From the NCBI GenBank assembly GCA_034668825.1, contig JAXDOR010000061.1:1-7168 (forward strand): DNA of 7,168 nucleotides, in the 5' to 3' direction. The notes below the pieces were generated by a model. It saw nothing but the letters and a program-made list of their open reading frames with translations, made no database searches and had not been told where the DNA came from. This DNA is from CANKHA01 sp034668825 (lineage in GTDB: Bacteria > Pseudomonadota > Alphaproteobacteria > Rhizobiales > Xanthobacteraceae). How positions within the stretch are numbered: the first letter of the stretch is position 1; every line of letters starts with the position of its first letter. A program made the position numbers and the translations under genes. Shown one piece after another: positions 1 through 6,502 of this stretch.

Positions 1-1291
1 AATGAATGGCATAACCGACCAGCGCGTCGAGCTTCGGATGCGTCTTCGGCGTCACGCCAGGCCGGTAGCGGCCGATGAAGCCCCACAGCGTCTCGGCATT
101 CTCGGCGTTGGACGACGAAACCAACGTCAGCAGCATCTGGAACGTCACCGGCATGTCGGACTTCGGCGGATTGCCCGCGTGGATATGCCAGACCGGATTG
201 GAAAGCTGCTGCTTTTGGTCCTGCCGGTAATAGCCGTCGAGATGCTGCTGATACTCGTCGACCGTGCGCGGGATCACGTCGAAATGCAGCCGCTTCGCCG
301 CTTTCGGCTCGCGATACATGAACAGCGACAGGCTCTCGGGGCTCGCATAGCGCAGCCATTCGTCGATGGTGAGCCCGTTGCCCTTCGACTTGGAAATCTT
401 TTGCCCCTTGTCGTCGAGGAAGAGTTCGTAGTTGAAGCCTTCCGGCGGCGGCGCGCCAAGCGCGCGGCAGATTTCTCCGGAGAGCTTCACGGAATCAATC
501 AGGTCCTTGCCCGCCATCTCGTAATCGACGCCGAGCGCCATCCAGCGCATCGCCCAATCGGGTTTCCATTGCAGCTTGGCGTGGCCGCCGGTCACCGGCG
601 TGGTGACGCGCTCCTTCGTCTCCGGGTCTTCGTAGGTGATGGTGCCGGCCTTGGCATCGTGGGCGAGGATCGGCACCTGCAGCACCACGCCCGTCGTCGG
701 CGAGATCGGCAGGAACGGCGAATAGGTCGACGCCCGTTCCTCGCGCAGTGACGGCAGCATGATCGCCATCACCTGGTCGAAGCGCTCCAGCACCGTCAGC
801 AGCGCCTTGTCGAAGCGGCCGGATGTGTAGCAATCCGTCGATGACATGAATTCGTAGTCGAAGCCGAAATGATCCAGGAAGGCACGCAGCCGCGCATTGT
901 TGTGCGCGCCGAAGGACGGATATTCGTTGGAAAAGGGATCCGGGATGCGGCTCAAGGGCTTGCCGAGATGCGCAGTCAGCATTTCCTTATTCGGCACGTT
1001 GTCCGGCACTTTGCGCAGGCCGTCCATGTCGTCGGAAAAGGCGATCAGCCGCGTCTTGACTTTGTCGTCGGTGAGCACACGGAAGGCGTGGCGCACCATG
1101 GTGGTGCGCGCGACTTCGCCGAAGGTGCCGATATGCGGCAGGCCCGACGGGCCATAGCCGGTCTCGAAGATAACTTCGTCCTTCGGCTTTTTCTTCAACC
1201 GCGCGACGATCTTCTTCGCCTCTTCGAACGGCCAGGCGTTCGAAGTTTCGGCGATGGCGCGCAAGCTCGCAGCTTCAGTAAAGGACATCAT
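1..1291 (-). CDS. lysK: Class I lysyl-tRNA synthetase, C-terminus outside the window
   Basis: This enzyme charges tRNA-Lys with lysine in the cytoplasm, using ATP. The frame is open from the start codon to the left edge, giving about 430 residues; family members are about 530-550, so the C-terminal tRNA-binding part is missing. The class I signatures are visible: the HIGH-type motif GLPHIG with His near residue 53, and KISKS at residues 298-302, followed by KGNG. The flanking text (ETGYGPSG early, DDKGQ before KISKS) also fits the class I LysRS of alphaproteobacteria rather than the class II LysS enzyme. Two ATGs are adjacent (1291 and 1288). GGAG at 1298-1295 lies 3 nt from the first and 6 nt from the second, so the second ATG is the more likely start. 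A candidate promoter lies directly upstream. Family assignment is very secure; the exact start is uncertain by one codon. Confidence 0.96.
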   Translation of the reverse strand, partial: MMSFTEAASLRAIAETSNAWPFEEAKKIVARLKKKPKDEVIFETGYGPSGLPHIGTFGEVARTTMVRHAFRVLTDDKVKTRLIAFSDDMDGLRKVPDNVPNKEMLTAHLGKPLSRIPDPFSNEYPSFGAHNNARLRAFLDHFGFDYEFMSSTDCYTSGRFDKALLTVLERFDQVMAIMLPSLREERASTYSPFLPISPTTGVVLQVPILAHDAKAGTITYEDPETKERVTTPVTGGHAKLQWKPDWAMRWMALGVDYEMAGKDLIDSVKLSGEICRALGAPPPEGFNYELFLDDKGQKISKSKGNGLTIDEWLRYASPESLSLFMYREPKAAKRLHFDVIPRTVDEYQQHLDGYYRQDQKQQLSNPVWHIHAGNPPKSDMPVTFQMLLTLVSSSNAENAETLWGFIGRYRPGVTPKTHPKLDALVGYAIH

Positions 1292-1306
1292 GTTCTCCGG
1301 GCGCGG

Positions 1307-1335
1307 ACACTAGGAAGCGTCGGCGCGAGCGTCAA
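1307..1335 (-). promoter_or_regulatory. Candidate sigma-70 promoter of lysK
   Basis: On the minus strand, TTGACG (1335-1330) matches the -35 consensus at five of six positions. After exactly 17 nt comes TAGTGT (1312-1307), a weak -10 with three matches. The start of transcription would fall near 1300, leaving a leader of only about 10 nt that just includes the GGAG Shine-Dalgarno. The -35 and spacing are good and the -10 is poor, so this is inference. Confidence 0.4.
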
Positions 1336-1343
1336 ATCTTTCG

Positions 1344-1434
1344 CCGTCATCTTGAAGTGCCCGGCGAAGCCGGGCCTCGAAGGATGCGGCCGTCGCCCTT
1401 CGAGGGGCGCGATGCGCCCACCTCAGGGTGACGG
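1344..1434. repeat. Palindromic intergenic repeat with three internal hairpins
   Basis: The 16-nt ends, 1344-1359 and 1419-1434, are inverted repeats with 13 of 16 matches. Inside are three perfect inverted repeats in a row: CCCGGC/GCCGGG with a GAA loop (1360-1374), CCTCGAAGG/CCTTCGAGG (1375-1383 with 1397-1405), and GGGCGC/GCGCCC with a GAT loop (1405-1419). The whole could fold as a closed stem carrying three arms. Text of the type CGTCATCTTGAAG...CTCGAAGGATG resembles intergenic palindromes scattered through Bradyrhizobium and Rhodopseudomonas genomes; this is from memory. It lies between two genes on the same strand, after the solute-binding protein stop codon and before the lysK promoter, so it may also end transcription of the former. 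Confidence 0.7.
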
Positions 1435-1446
1435 AGAGGCAGGGCG

Positions 1447-2364
1447 CTAAAACGGATTAATGGGAAAATAGCGCAGCCAAAGATCGGTGAACTTGCCGCG
1501 CTCCCACAGCCGGAACAGCGCCCAGTTGAAGGCTTGCCGCAGCAGATCATTGCCGCGCTTGACGGCAATTCCGATACCCTCGCCGAAATAACGGCTCTCC
1601 AGGTAAGGCCCGCCGCGGAACACGCAACAACCGCCGGAATCGGTGCCGTTCAGCCAGAAAGCCAGCGAGATGCCGTCACCGAACAGCAGATCCACCTCGC
1701 GCCGGCGCAACGCTTCGCGCGCCCCCTCCGCGGTAGGATAGGAGCGCAGTTCCAGTTCGGTGAACAACGCTTTCAAATAAGCCTCGTGCGCCGTACCGGC
1801 GATGACGGCGACCTTTTTACCCTCTAGTTGTTCCGGCCGCACGTCATCCATGGCCGTCTCACGCAATGTCACGAAGCGCGCCGGAGCACGGTAATATGGA
1901 TCGCTGAAATCCACGCGGCGGCGCGTTTCCGGCGTCGCCGCTATCGAGGCGATAACCGCATCGCCGCGATTGTCGGCAACTGCGTCCAACAGCGTATCGA
2001 AGCGGCGCATTTGAACGGTGCAGGTAATTTTGATTTCTTCGCAAATCATCCGCGCCAGATCGACGTTGAACCCGGCCGGATTGCCGTCCGGGCCGGCATA
2101 GTTGAATGGCGGATAATCGGTTTCCGTGAGGAAGCGGATCATCGTCAGCCGCGATAAGTCCGGACGCTCCGGGCGCCGCCTGGGGTCCCAGAAACTTGGA
2201 ACCGTCACCGCGGATACGGCGGGATTTCCATCGGCGGCCCATGCAGTGGCGGGCACGAGCTCGGCCAGAATGAGGCTTGAGGCGAAAAGCCACGTCAAAG
2301 CCCTAGCCCTCGCCGAAGGCAAAATCCTGTGGTATCTGGAGTAGTAAGCAACGTTAGATTGCAT
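1447..2364 (-). CDS. Secreted family 3 solute-binding protein (amino-acid ABC type)
   Basis: The predicted product is a 305-residue periplasmic binding protein of the SBP_bac_3 type, the family that captures amino acids or similar small solutes for ABC importers. From residue 75 it reads MIRFLTETDYPPFNY, then GFNVDLARMICEEI, then a typical two-lobe domain with DAVIASIAATPETRRRVDFSDPY and a C-terminal LWERGKFTDLW segment. ATG 2364 is chosen because the reading frame extends farther upstream only by running under the divergent glycosyltransferase. This start gives a basic n-region and a hydrophobic stretch ending in ATAWA, with likely cleavage after residue 43. No clear Shine-Dalgarno precedes it. 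Residues 44-74 form a proline- and arginine-rich linker before the domain. No permease or ATPase gene is next to it, so it is an orphan here; a sensor role or use of a distant transporter are both possible. The ligand cannot be told from sequence. Confidence 0.88.
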   Translation of the reverse strand: MQSNVAYYSRYHRILPSARARALTWLFASSLILAELVPATAWAADGNPAVSAVTVPSFWDPRRRPERPDLSRLTMIRFLTETDYPPFNYAGPDGNPAGFNVDLARMICEEIKITCTVQMRRFDTLLDAVADNRGDAVIASIAATPETRRRVDFSDPYYRAPARFVTLRETAMDDVRPEQLEGKKVAVIAGTAHEAYLKALFTELELRSYPTAEGAREALRRREVDLLFGDGISLAFWLNGTDSGGCCVFRGGPYLESRYFGEGIGIAVKRGNDLLRQAFNWALFRLWERGKFTDLWLRYFPINPF

Positions 2365-2447
2365 TCGGCAGGTCCAGGTTACCGGCCGCTTATAGACGAA
2401 TTGTCGAGGTGTAGCAGCGTCGTTCGTCGGTCGGGGGGCCGGTGGGA
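2365..2447. promoter_or_regulatory. Divergent intergenic region of the solute-binding protein and glycosyltransferase genes
   Basis: These 83 nt must hold the start signals of both divergent genes unless promoters lie inside the coding regions. On the minus strand, TATAAG (2394-2389) resembles a -10 (five of six) and would give a leader of about 18 nt for the binding protein, but the matching -35 position (CTGCTA) is poor. On the plus strand no convincing promoter was found. A GGGGGG run at 2433-2438 is the best Shine-Dalgarno-like stretch for ATG 2448. Confidence 0.3.
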
Positions 2448-4472
2448 ATGCAAGGGGCGGGAATAAACGCAGCGGTCCTTGGCCGCTCGAAAGAAAATCC
2501 GTGGCCCGCCGTCGCGGCCGATACTCTCTCCATCGTTCCAGCCACGCCAGACGATGACGATAGCGGCCCGCAGTCACGACCTGAGAATGCCAATTGTCCG
2601 GAACTCGATTGCATCCGCAACTGGTTGCCTGAAGGCGTCTTGGCCGCGGCTGAGCGCCGTTCCGCCGAGCTGGGTATCGGCGCTGACCGCGTCCTCCTCG
2701 CCTCCCGCCTGATCGCGGAGAACGACTATGTTCAAGCCTTGGCAGCATCGCTCAACGTTGTTTTCGATCCGCTGGCCGACACTCCGCGTTCGGACTGCCC
2801 GCTCACCGACGACCGGCTCATCGATGCAGTCGCCGCCGGACTATTGCCGCTGCAATGGGGAGACGATTTTGTTTTTGTCCTCGCTCCTCGAGGGGTCGCG
2901 GCGCGGCGGATGGCGGACCTTGCCGCATCAGGCATCGATCTCTCCCGTCGCTTTCGCTTCACCTCGGCAGAGCGGCTTCAACAATTCGTCGCCGGACATG
3001 GCGATGAAGCCCTCGGACGGAGAGCAGCGGACGGCCTGAGACTGGCGCGTCCCGATCTCTCCGCCGCGCCGCGGGCGCGACGGCCCATTGCCGCGCCTCT
3101 CGTTTCGGTCGCGGCTCTTGCCGCCGGGCTGTTCGCAGCTGCCGCGCCTGTCATCGCCGCAATTAATGCGACGCTCGCGGCGATTTTCCTGGCCTGGAGC
3201 GCGCTGCGAATGTTCGGCGGCTTGGTCAAACACCGGAAGCCCAATTGTCGCATCAATCTCGCCGACAGCGAACTACCGGTTTACACCATCATCGCCGCGC
3301 TCTATCGCGAGGCTGCATCGGTCGAGAATCTGGTGGCATCGCTGCGGCAGCTCGATTATCCACCGGAAAAATTGGATATAAAATTGGTCATCGAGCCTGA
3401 CGACGCGGAAACCCGCGCAGCGATCACACGTCTGCGGCTCGGACCTCCATTTGAAATCCTGACGGCGCCCAATGCCGGTCCGCGCACCAAGCCCAAGGCG
3501 CTCAACGCCGCGCTGCCATTCGCCCGCGGCAGTTTCACCGTCATCTACGATGCCGAGGACCGGCCGGAACGACATCAACTTCGCCGCGCGCTGGACATGT
3601 TCCTAGACGATGCCGCTCTAGCTTGCGTGCAGGCTCGTCTCACCATCGACAACACCGCGGATAGCTGGCTTAGCCGCATTTTCACCGCCGAATATGCCGG
3701 ACAGTTCGACGTGTTCCTGCCAGGCCTTGCCGCGTTAGGGCTGCCGTTGCCGCTCGGCGGATCGTCCAATCACTTTCGTACCGCGGTGCTGCGAGAGGTC
3801 GGCGGCTGGGATCCATACAATGTCACGGAAGATGCCGATCTCGGGATGCGGCTCAGCCGCTGTTCCTACGGTTCGGCTGTCGTCGCCTCCACCACCTATG
3901 AGGAGGCCCCTGCACGGTTCATTCCATGGCTGCGGCAACGCACGCGCTGGTTCAAGGGCTGGACGAAAACCTGGCTCGTGCACATGCGCGCGCCGCATCG
4001 GCTTTTGCGCGATCTTGGCCTTTCCGGATTTTTGACCTTTCAGTTGGTTGTGGGCGGCAACGTGCTTGCCGCTTTGATCTATCCGATCTTCCTGGCCGGC
4101 CTGCTGTACGAGTTGGCGGCGCCGGGACCGGGCGATCCAGAAGCCAGCATTGCCATTCCGGTGGGCCTGCATGCGGCAACGCTTGTAGCCGGCTTTCTCG
4201 CCTCGGCCTTCGTCAGTTGGCGAGGACTTTCACAAAGGGGCCTTCAGTCAAGCGCCTGGGTGCTCGCGCTGATGCCATTGCATTGGTTGTTGCTATCGCT
4301 GGCGGCGTGGCGCGCACTCTACCAACTGCTGCGGGATCCTTATTGTTGGGAAAAGACGGAGCACGGCTTGGCTCATACATCCCGGCGGCGCGTGGCCCTC
4401 GAAGGAATGATGGGCAAAGTTCCGCGAAATGAGTCGCGACTGTGGCAGCCGCGGGCAAGCCCAGCCGCTTAG
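2448..4472 (+). CDS. Membrane GT2 glycosyltransferase with N-terminal MshEN/GspE-N-like domain
   Basis: The predicted product is a 674-residue inner-membrane glycosyltransferase that probably builds or exports a surface polysaccharide from nucleotide sugars. Residues 59-110 (WLPEGVLAAAERR...LGIGADRVLLASRLI...DYVQALAASLNVVFDPL) resemble the MshEN/GspE N-terminal domain, a known c-di-GMP-binding fold in some proteins. Two hydrophobic spans lie at about 213-258. The GT2 domain starts with VYTIIAALYREA and carries DAED at 368-371, TED at 460-462 and QRTRW at 497-501, matching the D,D,D,QxxRW pattern of processive enzymes such as NfrB- and cellulose-synthase-like proteins. Three more spans follow at about 528-555, 568-590 and 602-627. 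ATG 2448 is preferred; GTG 2442 in the same frame would add two residues. Catalytic motifs look complete. Substrate and product are unknown, and c-di-GMP control is inference. Confidence 0.9.
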   Translation: MQGAGINAAVLGRSKENPWPAVAADTLSIVPATPDDDDSGPQSRPENANCPELDCIRNWLPEGVLAAAERRSAELGIGADRVLLASRLIAENDYVQALAASLNVVFDPLADTPRSDCPLTDDRLIDAVAAGLLPLQWGDDFVFVLAPRGVAARRMADLAASGIDLSRRFRFTSAERLQQFVAGHGDEALGRRAADGLRLARPDLSAAPRARRPIAAPLVSVAALAAGLFAAAAPVIAAINATLAAIFLAWSALRMFGGLVKHRKPNCRINLADSELPVYTIIAALYREAASVENLVASLRQLDYPPEKLDIKLVIEPDDAETRAAITRLRLGPPFEILTAPNAGPRTKPKALNAALPFARGSFTVIYDAEDRPERHQLRRALDMFLDDAALACVQARLTIDNTADSWLSRIFTAEYAGQFDVFLPGLAALGLPLPLGGSSNHFRTAVLREVGGWDPYNVTEDADLGMRLSRCSYGSAVVASTTYEEAPARFIPWLRQRTRWFKGWTKTWLVHMRAPHRLLRDLGLSGFLTFQLVVGGNVLAALIYPIFLAGLLYELAAPGPGDPEASIAIPVGLHAATLVAGFLASAFVSWRGLSQRGLQSSAWVLALMPLHWLLLSLAAWRALYQLLRDPYCWEKTEHGLAHTSRRRVALEGMMGKVPRNESRLWQPRASPAA

Positions 4473-4484
4473 CGTTTCTTTGTT

Positions 4485-4509
4485 GGAACAGATATTCGCA
4501 TCGATTGTT
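4485..4509 (+). promoter_or_regulatory. Possible EcfG-type (general stress response) promoter
   Basis: GGAAC (4485-4489) is separated by 16 nt from TGTT (4506-4509). The alphaproteobacterial general stress sigma factor EcfG recognises GGAAC, a 16-17 nt spacer, and CGTT; the -35 is exact and the -10 has one mismatch. The start would lie some 40-45 nt before the ATG of the small secreted protein at 4559. It is the only such match I noticed in the right orientation ahead of a gene, but short motifs occur by chance. Confidence 0.3.
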
Positions 4510-4558
4510 GGATGCTTGTGTTGTGCCTTTGAAACACCTGAAGCTTGAGGAGACGAAC

Positions 4559-4927
4559 ATGCGGAATAAAAACGGTATTTTTGGCTGGACCGCGCTGCGG
4601 GTCAGCGCCCTAGCGCTCGGAGTTGTGGCTTTTACCGGGACCGGCTTTGCTCAGAAGAGCAAAATCCCTCAGAAGCCGATGGAAGCCAATCAAGAGAAAG
4701 ACGACGGGTTGCCGATGGATGCCGAAGGCGGCGGGCTGAAAAACAATGCTGGAAAGATGACCACTGGGTCCAGCGCGATGGGTCAGCAAAAGGCTCAGAA
4801 AAAGACCTCGTCCAAGTCGTCGAAGTCCTCAGGCGTGGACAACAATGTGCCGACCGCGGCCAGCCATGAAAAGGATGACGGCATGGCGAAGGACGCCGAA
4901 GGCGGCGGACTAAAGCGAAACCGCTAG
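4559..4927 (+). CDS. Small secreted Lys/Gly-rich protein with duplicated EKDDG...DAEGGGLK motif
   Basis: This is a 122-residue predicted exported protein of unknown function. ATG 4559 is preceded by GAGGAG with a 6-nt spacer, a strong Shine-Dalgarno that decides the start. Residues 1-31 are a signal peptide, with basic residues, a hydrophobic core (ALALGVVAFTGTGFA) and probable cleavage before Gln32. The mature part has no obvious fold. It holds two copies of an 18-residue motif, EKDDG(L/M)xxDAEGGGLK(N/R)N, at 46-63 and 104-121. They are joined by a low-complexity linker with TSSKSSKSSG and many Lys and Ser. The acidic EKDDG and glycine turn could suggest metal or surface binding, but that is speculation. 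It stands alone on the plus strand, 86 nt after the glycosyltransferase, with a possible stress promoter in the gap and a hairpin after the stop. Confidence 0.85.
   Translation: MRNKNGIFGWTALRVSALALGVVAFTGTGFAQKSKIPQKPMEANQEKDDGLPMDAEGGGLKNNAGKMTTGSSAMGQQKAQKKTSSKSSKSSGVDNNVPTAASHEKDDGMAKDAEGGGLKRNR
4694..4915 (+). repeat. Internal coding duplication, two 48-nt copies
   Basis: Copy one is 4694-4741 and copy two 4868-4915, in the same frame. They match at 37 of 48 nt. Eight of the 11 differences are third-position synonymous changes and three change the residue, so the protein motif appears better kept than the DNA. That suggests an old duplication held by selection rather than a recent tandem slip. 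Confidence 0.8.
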
Positions 4928-4942
4928 GATTGCATTGTGCGT

Positions 4943-4978
4943 TCCTACCCGCCGCTAGCGGATATAGCGGCGGAAGGA
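4943..4978. terminator. Convergent hairpin between the small secreted protein gene and the SCO gene
   Basis: CCGCCGCTA (4949-4957) pairs perfectly with TAGCGGCGG (4965-4973) around a 7-nt loop. TCCT (4943-4946) and AGGA (4975-4978) extend the stem across a small internal loop. It fills the 51-nt gap between two convergent stop codons, so it likely serves both strands. Neither side has a T-run, so it is not a textbook intrinsic terminator. Confidence 0.6.
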
Positions 4979-5578
4979 TCAGAGAAAACGGCGCAAGTCG
5001 GCGGCCGCTTCCTGCGGCCGCCGCTTGATATTGAACGGCGCGACGAAGCGGCCATCCTTGTCCATCAAATAGACGATCGCCGTATGGTCCATCGTGTAGC
5101 TGCCGTCGCCGGTCGGCACCTTTTTGGCATAGACCCGATAGCTTTTTTCGACCGCGGCGATCGCCGCCGGATCGCCGGTCAAGCCACGCAGATGCGGGTC
5201 GAAGCTGGACAGATAATCCTTGAGCATGGCGGGCGTGTCCCGCTCCGGATCCACGGTGATGAAAAGCGCGCCGGCGCGATCCGCGTCGCCTCCGAGCTGA
5301 CGGAATATTTCTGAGATATCGAACAAGGTGGTGGGGCAGACATCCGGGCAGTTGGTGAAACCGAAGAAGACCAGAAACGGGCGCCCCTTCAAATCCTGCT
5401 CGGTGACGGGGCGATCATTCTGATCCACCAGCCGAAATGGGCCACCGATTGCCGCCGCTTGCGAAATTTGCGGGCTGCTGCCACGTCCGGCGACGAGGAC
5501 GACAAGACTGACGCACAGCACCAATCCGAGAGCAAAGGCTGACAGCAAAAGCAGAAGGCGTGTCGTCTGCGCTCTCAT
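4979..5578 (-). CDS. senC: SCO1/SenC-family copper chaperone for cytochrome oxidase
   Basis: The predicted product is a 199-residue membrane-anchored, thioredoxin-fold protein that delivers copper to, or reduces, the CuA site of cytochrome c oxidase on the periplasmic side. Residues 8-30 are a hydrophobic anchor after a short basic N-terminus. The metal site is complete: CPDVC with Cys77 and Cys81, and His165 in MDHTAIVYLMD. FLVFFGFTNCPDVCPTT and ITVDPERDTPAMLKDY are typical family text. Length is normal. ATG 5578 has only a weak AAGG about 9 nt upstream; that stretch sits in a small inverted repeat (AGACC-TTTT-GGTCT, 5584-5597). The 54-codon membrane protein gene ends 25 nt upstream on the same strand, so the two probably form one transcript. 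Oxidase genes are not in the window. Confidence 0.95.
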   Translation of the reverse strand: MRAQTTRLLLLLSAFALGLVLCVSLVVLVAGRGSSPQISQAAAIGGPFRLVDQNDRPVTEQDLKGRPFLVFFGFTNCPDVCPTTLFDISEIFRQLGGDADRAGALFITVDPERDTPAMLKDYLSSFDPHLRGLTGDPAAIAAVEKSYRVYAKKVPTGDGSYTMDHTAIVYLMDKDGRFVAPFNIKRRPQEAAADLRRFL

Positions 5579-5603
5579 CGGACAGACCTTTTGGTCTCAG
5601 CGC

Positions 5604-5768
5604 TTAGAAACACGCCGCGACGCCCGCGAGGATCATTTCGTAGAAGACCGCGGTGCCATAATAACCCCAAAGCGCGACAGTCGCGGCCAGCATCAAGCCG
5701 GCCGCTGCCATGATTAGCTTGTTGGACGGCGACAAATGGTCGGATGATGGCGACAGGGTGTCAGGCAT
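5604..5768 (-). CDS. Small single-span membrane protein upstream of the SCO gene
   Basis: This 54-residue product is not a named family I recognise. It starts MPDTLSPSSDHLSPSNK, a polar N-terminus. A hydrophobic span follows from about residue 18 to 36 (LIMAAAGLMLAATVALWGY), then YGTAVFYEMILAGVAACF with a second, shorter hydrophobic stretch to the C-terminus. ATG 5768 is preceded by TGAGGA about 8 nt away, a good ribosome-binding site, and the frame closes with TAA at 5604. The gene precedes the SCO copper chaperone by 25 nt on the same strand, so a helper role in oxidase assembly is a reasonable guess, but nothing in the protein shows it: there is one Cys near the end and no copper motif. 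Confidence 0.75.
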   Translation of the reverse strand: MPDTLSPSSDHLSPSNKLIMAAAGLMLAATVALWGYYGTAVFYEMILAGVAACF

Positions 5769-5840
5769 AGAGGTTCCTCAGCGGCTAGTTGCGCGCTGCG
5801 TCGCTCCTCACATAAGCCTGAAGTCCGCCGGAGACAATGT

Positions 5841-5853
5841 GCGTTCGGAACGC
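5841..5853. promoter_or_regulatory. Palindrome ahead of the membrane protein/SCO genes
   Basis: GCGTTC-G-GAACGC is a perfect 6+1+6 palindrome, 73 nt before ATG 5768 and directly after the stop codon of the preceding gene. On the minus strand a weak promoter-like pair, TTGTCT and TATGTG spaced by 17 nt, lies just downstream of it. The palindrome could be an operator upstream of that promoter, or chance in GC-rich DNA. Confidence 0.25.
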
Positions 5854-5864
5854 CCCCACACCGC

Positions 5865-6299
5865 TTAGATGCAAGTGGGGTACATCGCGGATAATTCCCG
5901 CCCGCGGAGGTAGATCATCCGGGGCGTGAGCCCGCCGTGGCGGGTGATCCATTGCCGCACCGCCGCGGGGTATACGTCCCAAAGCAGTTGTGTGCCTTCG
6001 GCGCTATATACGGCTGCGCCGCTGGGGCCCATATTCCATGCGGCATGGAAACCAAAATTCGCGCGCGGCGTGACGCAAATGCGATCCCGCGGGACGGTTC
6101 CGAGCACCAGCGTGCAAGCCGACAGGCAAGAGCCGTCGACGACGACCCGCTGTCCCGAGTCACGCATCGTGGCGAATTGTGAAAGATAGGGCCCAATCTG
6201 GCCGCCGCGATCTCCCCCGATGCGGACTGCCGCCGAAGCCGAAACCAAGCTGGTCAGCATCGAAGCAGCCAGAATCAAAGCCGCGCAAACCCCCCGCAT
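5865..6299 (-). CDS. Secreted ClpP/crotonase-fold-like protein
   Basis: The product is a 144-residue exported protein resembling the periplasmic ClpP-like proteins common as hypotheticals in alphaproteobacteria. Residues 1-23 are a signal peptide (MRGVCAALILAASMLTSLVSASA). The mature part holds VVVDGSCLSACTLVLG, where Ser60 in CLSAC sits at the nucleophile position, then PRANFGFHAAW with His85. The 25-residue Ser-to-His distance equals that in ClpP (Ser97 and His122 in E. coli mature numbering). No clear Asp is found where ClpP has its third residue, only Glu135, so catalysis is unproven. Six Cys residues in total suggest disulfides. ATG 6299 is preferred over ATG 6311 because GGGGGGA lies 4 nt upstream of it, whereas the first ATG has AGGGG directly abutting. 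The downstream membrane protein gene starts 96 nt later on the same strand. Confidence 0.72.
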   Translation of the reverse strand: MRGVCAALILAASMLTSLVSASAAVRIGGDRGGQIGPYLSQFATMRDSGQRVVVDGSCLSACTLVLGTVPRDRICVTPRANFGFHAAWNMGPSGAAVYSAEGTQLLWDVYPAAVRQWITRHGGLTPRMIYLRGRELSAMYPTCI

Positions 6300-6475
6300 G
6301 ATTCCCCCCATCCCCTGGTCGAACCGTCACTATTTGTAGCTTGAGGAGGACCGCTTCGCCATGGCTTGGCGGACACAGTGCGGATATTTTTGATCCAGGA
6401 ATCTATTCCGGCTCAGGCGTTACCGGACGGATGACCGCCATCAAGAGCTAATAACCGCGTGCCTAAACAAAATAT

Positions 6476-6502
6476 TGGAGCGGGCGAAGGGAATCGAACC
6501 CC
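6476..6502 (-). pseudogene. 3' end of a tRNA-Gly (possible attachment-site remnant)
   Basis: Read on the minus strand, these 27 nt give GGGGTTCGATTCC, then CTTCGCCCGC, discriminator T and CCA. That is the T-arm, 3' acceptor strand, discriminator and CCA of a bacterial tRNA-Gly; it recalls the alphaproteobacterial tRNA-Gly(TCC), from memory. The upstream sequence is not a tRNA: no D-arm, no anticodon arm, and the outer T-stem pair is C-T. GCGGGTG, able to pair with the acceptor strand, does occur at 6579-6573, but the span would be 104 nt with an unrecognisable middle. A 3'-terminal tRNA piece like this is what tyrosine integrases leave at one end of an integrated element; a decayed tRNA copy is the alternative. 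No integrase is in the window. Confidence 0.6.

Noticed and set aside
2..751. Long plus-strand open frame over the left end
   Set aside because: It is antisense to lysK, whose minus-strand frame carries the HIGH and KISKS motifs; the arginine-rich plus-strand product is a typical GC-rich shadow.
2365..2748. Extended N-terminus of the solute-binding protein
   Set aside because: The frame stays open to 2748 but would overlap the divergent glycosyltransferase by 300 nt and place the signal peptide in mid-protein; ATG 2364 fits.
5785..5982. 65-codon minus-strand frame overlapping the ClpP-like gene
   Set aside because: It lies in another frame of the same strand inside a signal-peptide-bearing gene, has an Arg/Pro-rich shadow composition and no ribosome-binding site.
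6361..6393. Ten-codon frame MAWRTQCGYF after a GAGGAGG stretch
   Set aside because: The spacer from the purine run to the ATG is 11 nt, the peptide has no attenuator-like codon run, and no gene follows it closely on that strand.
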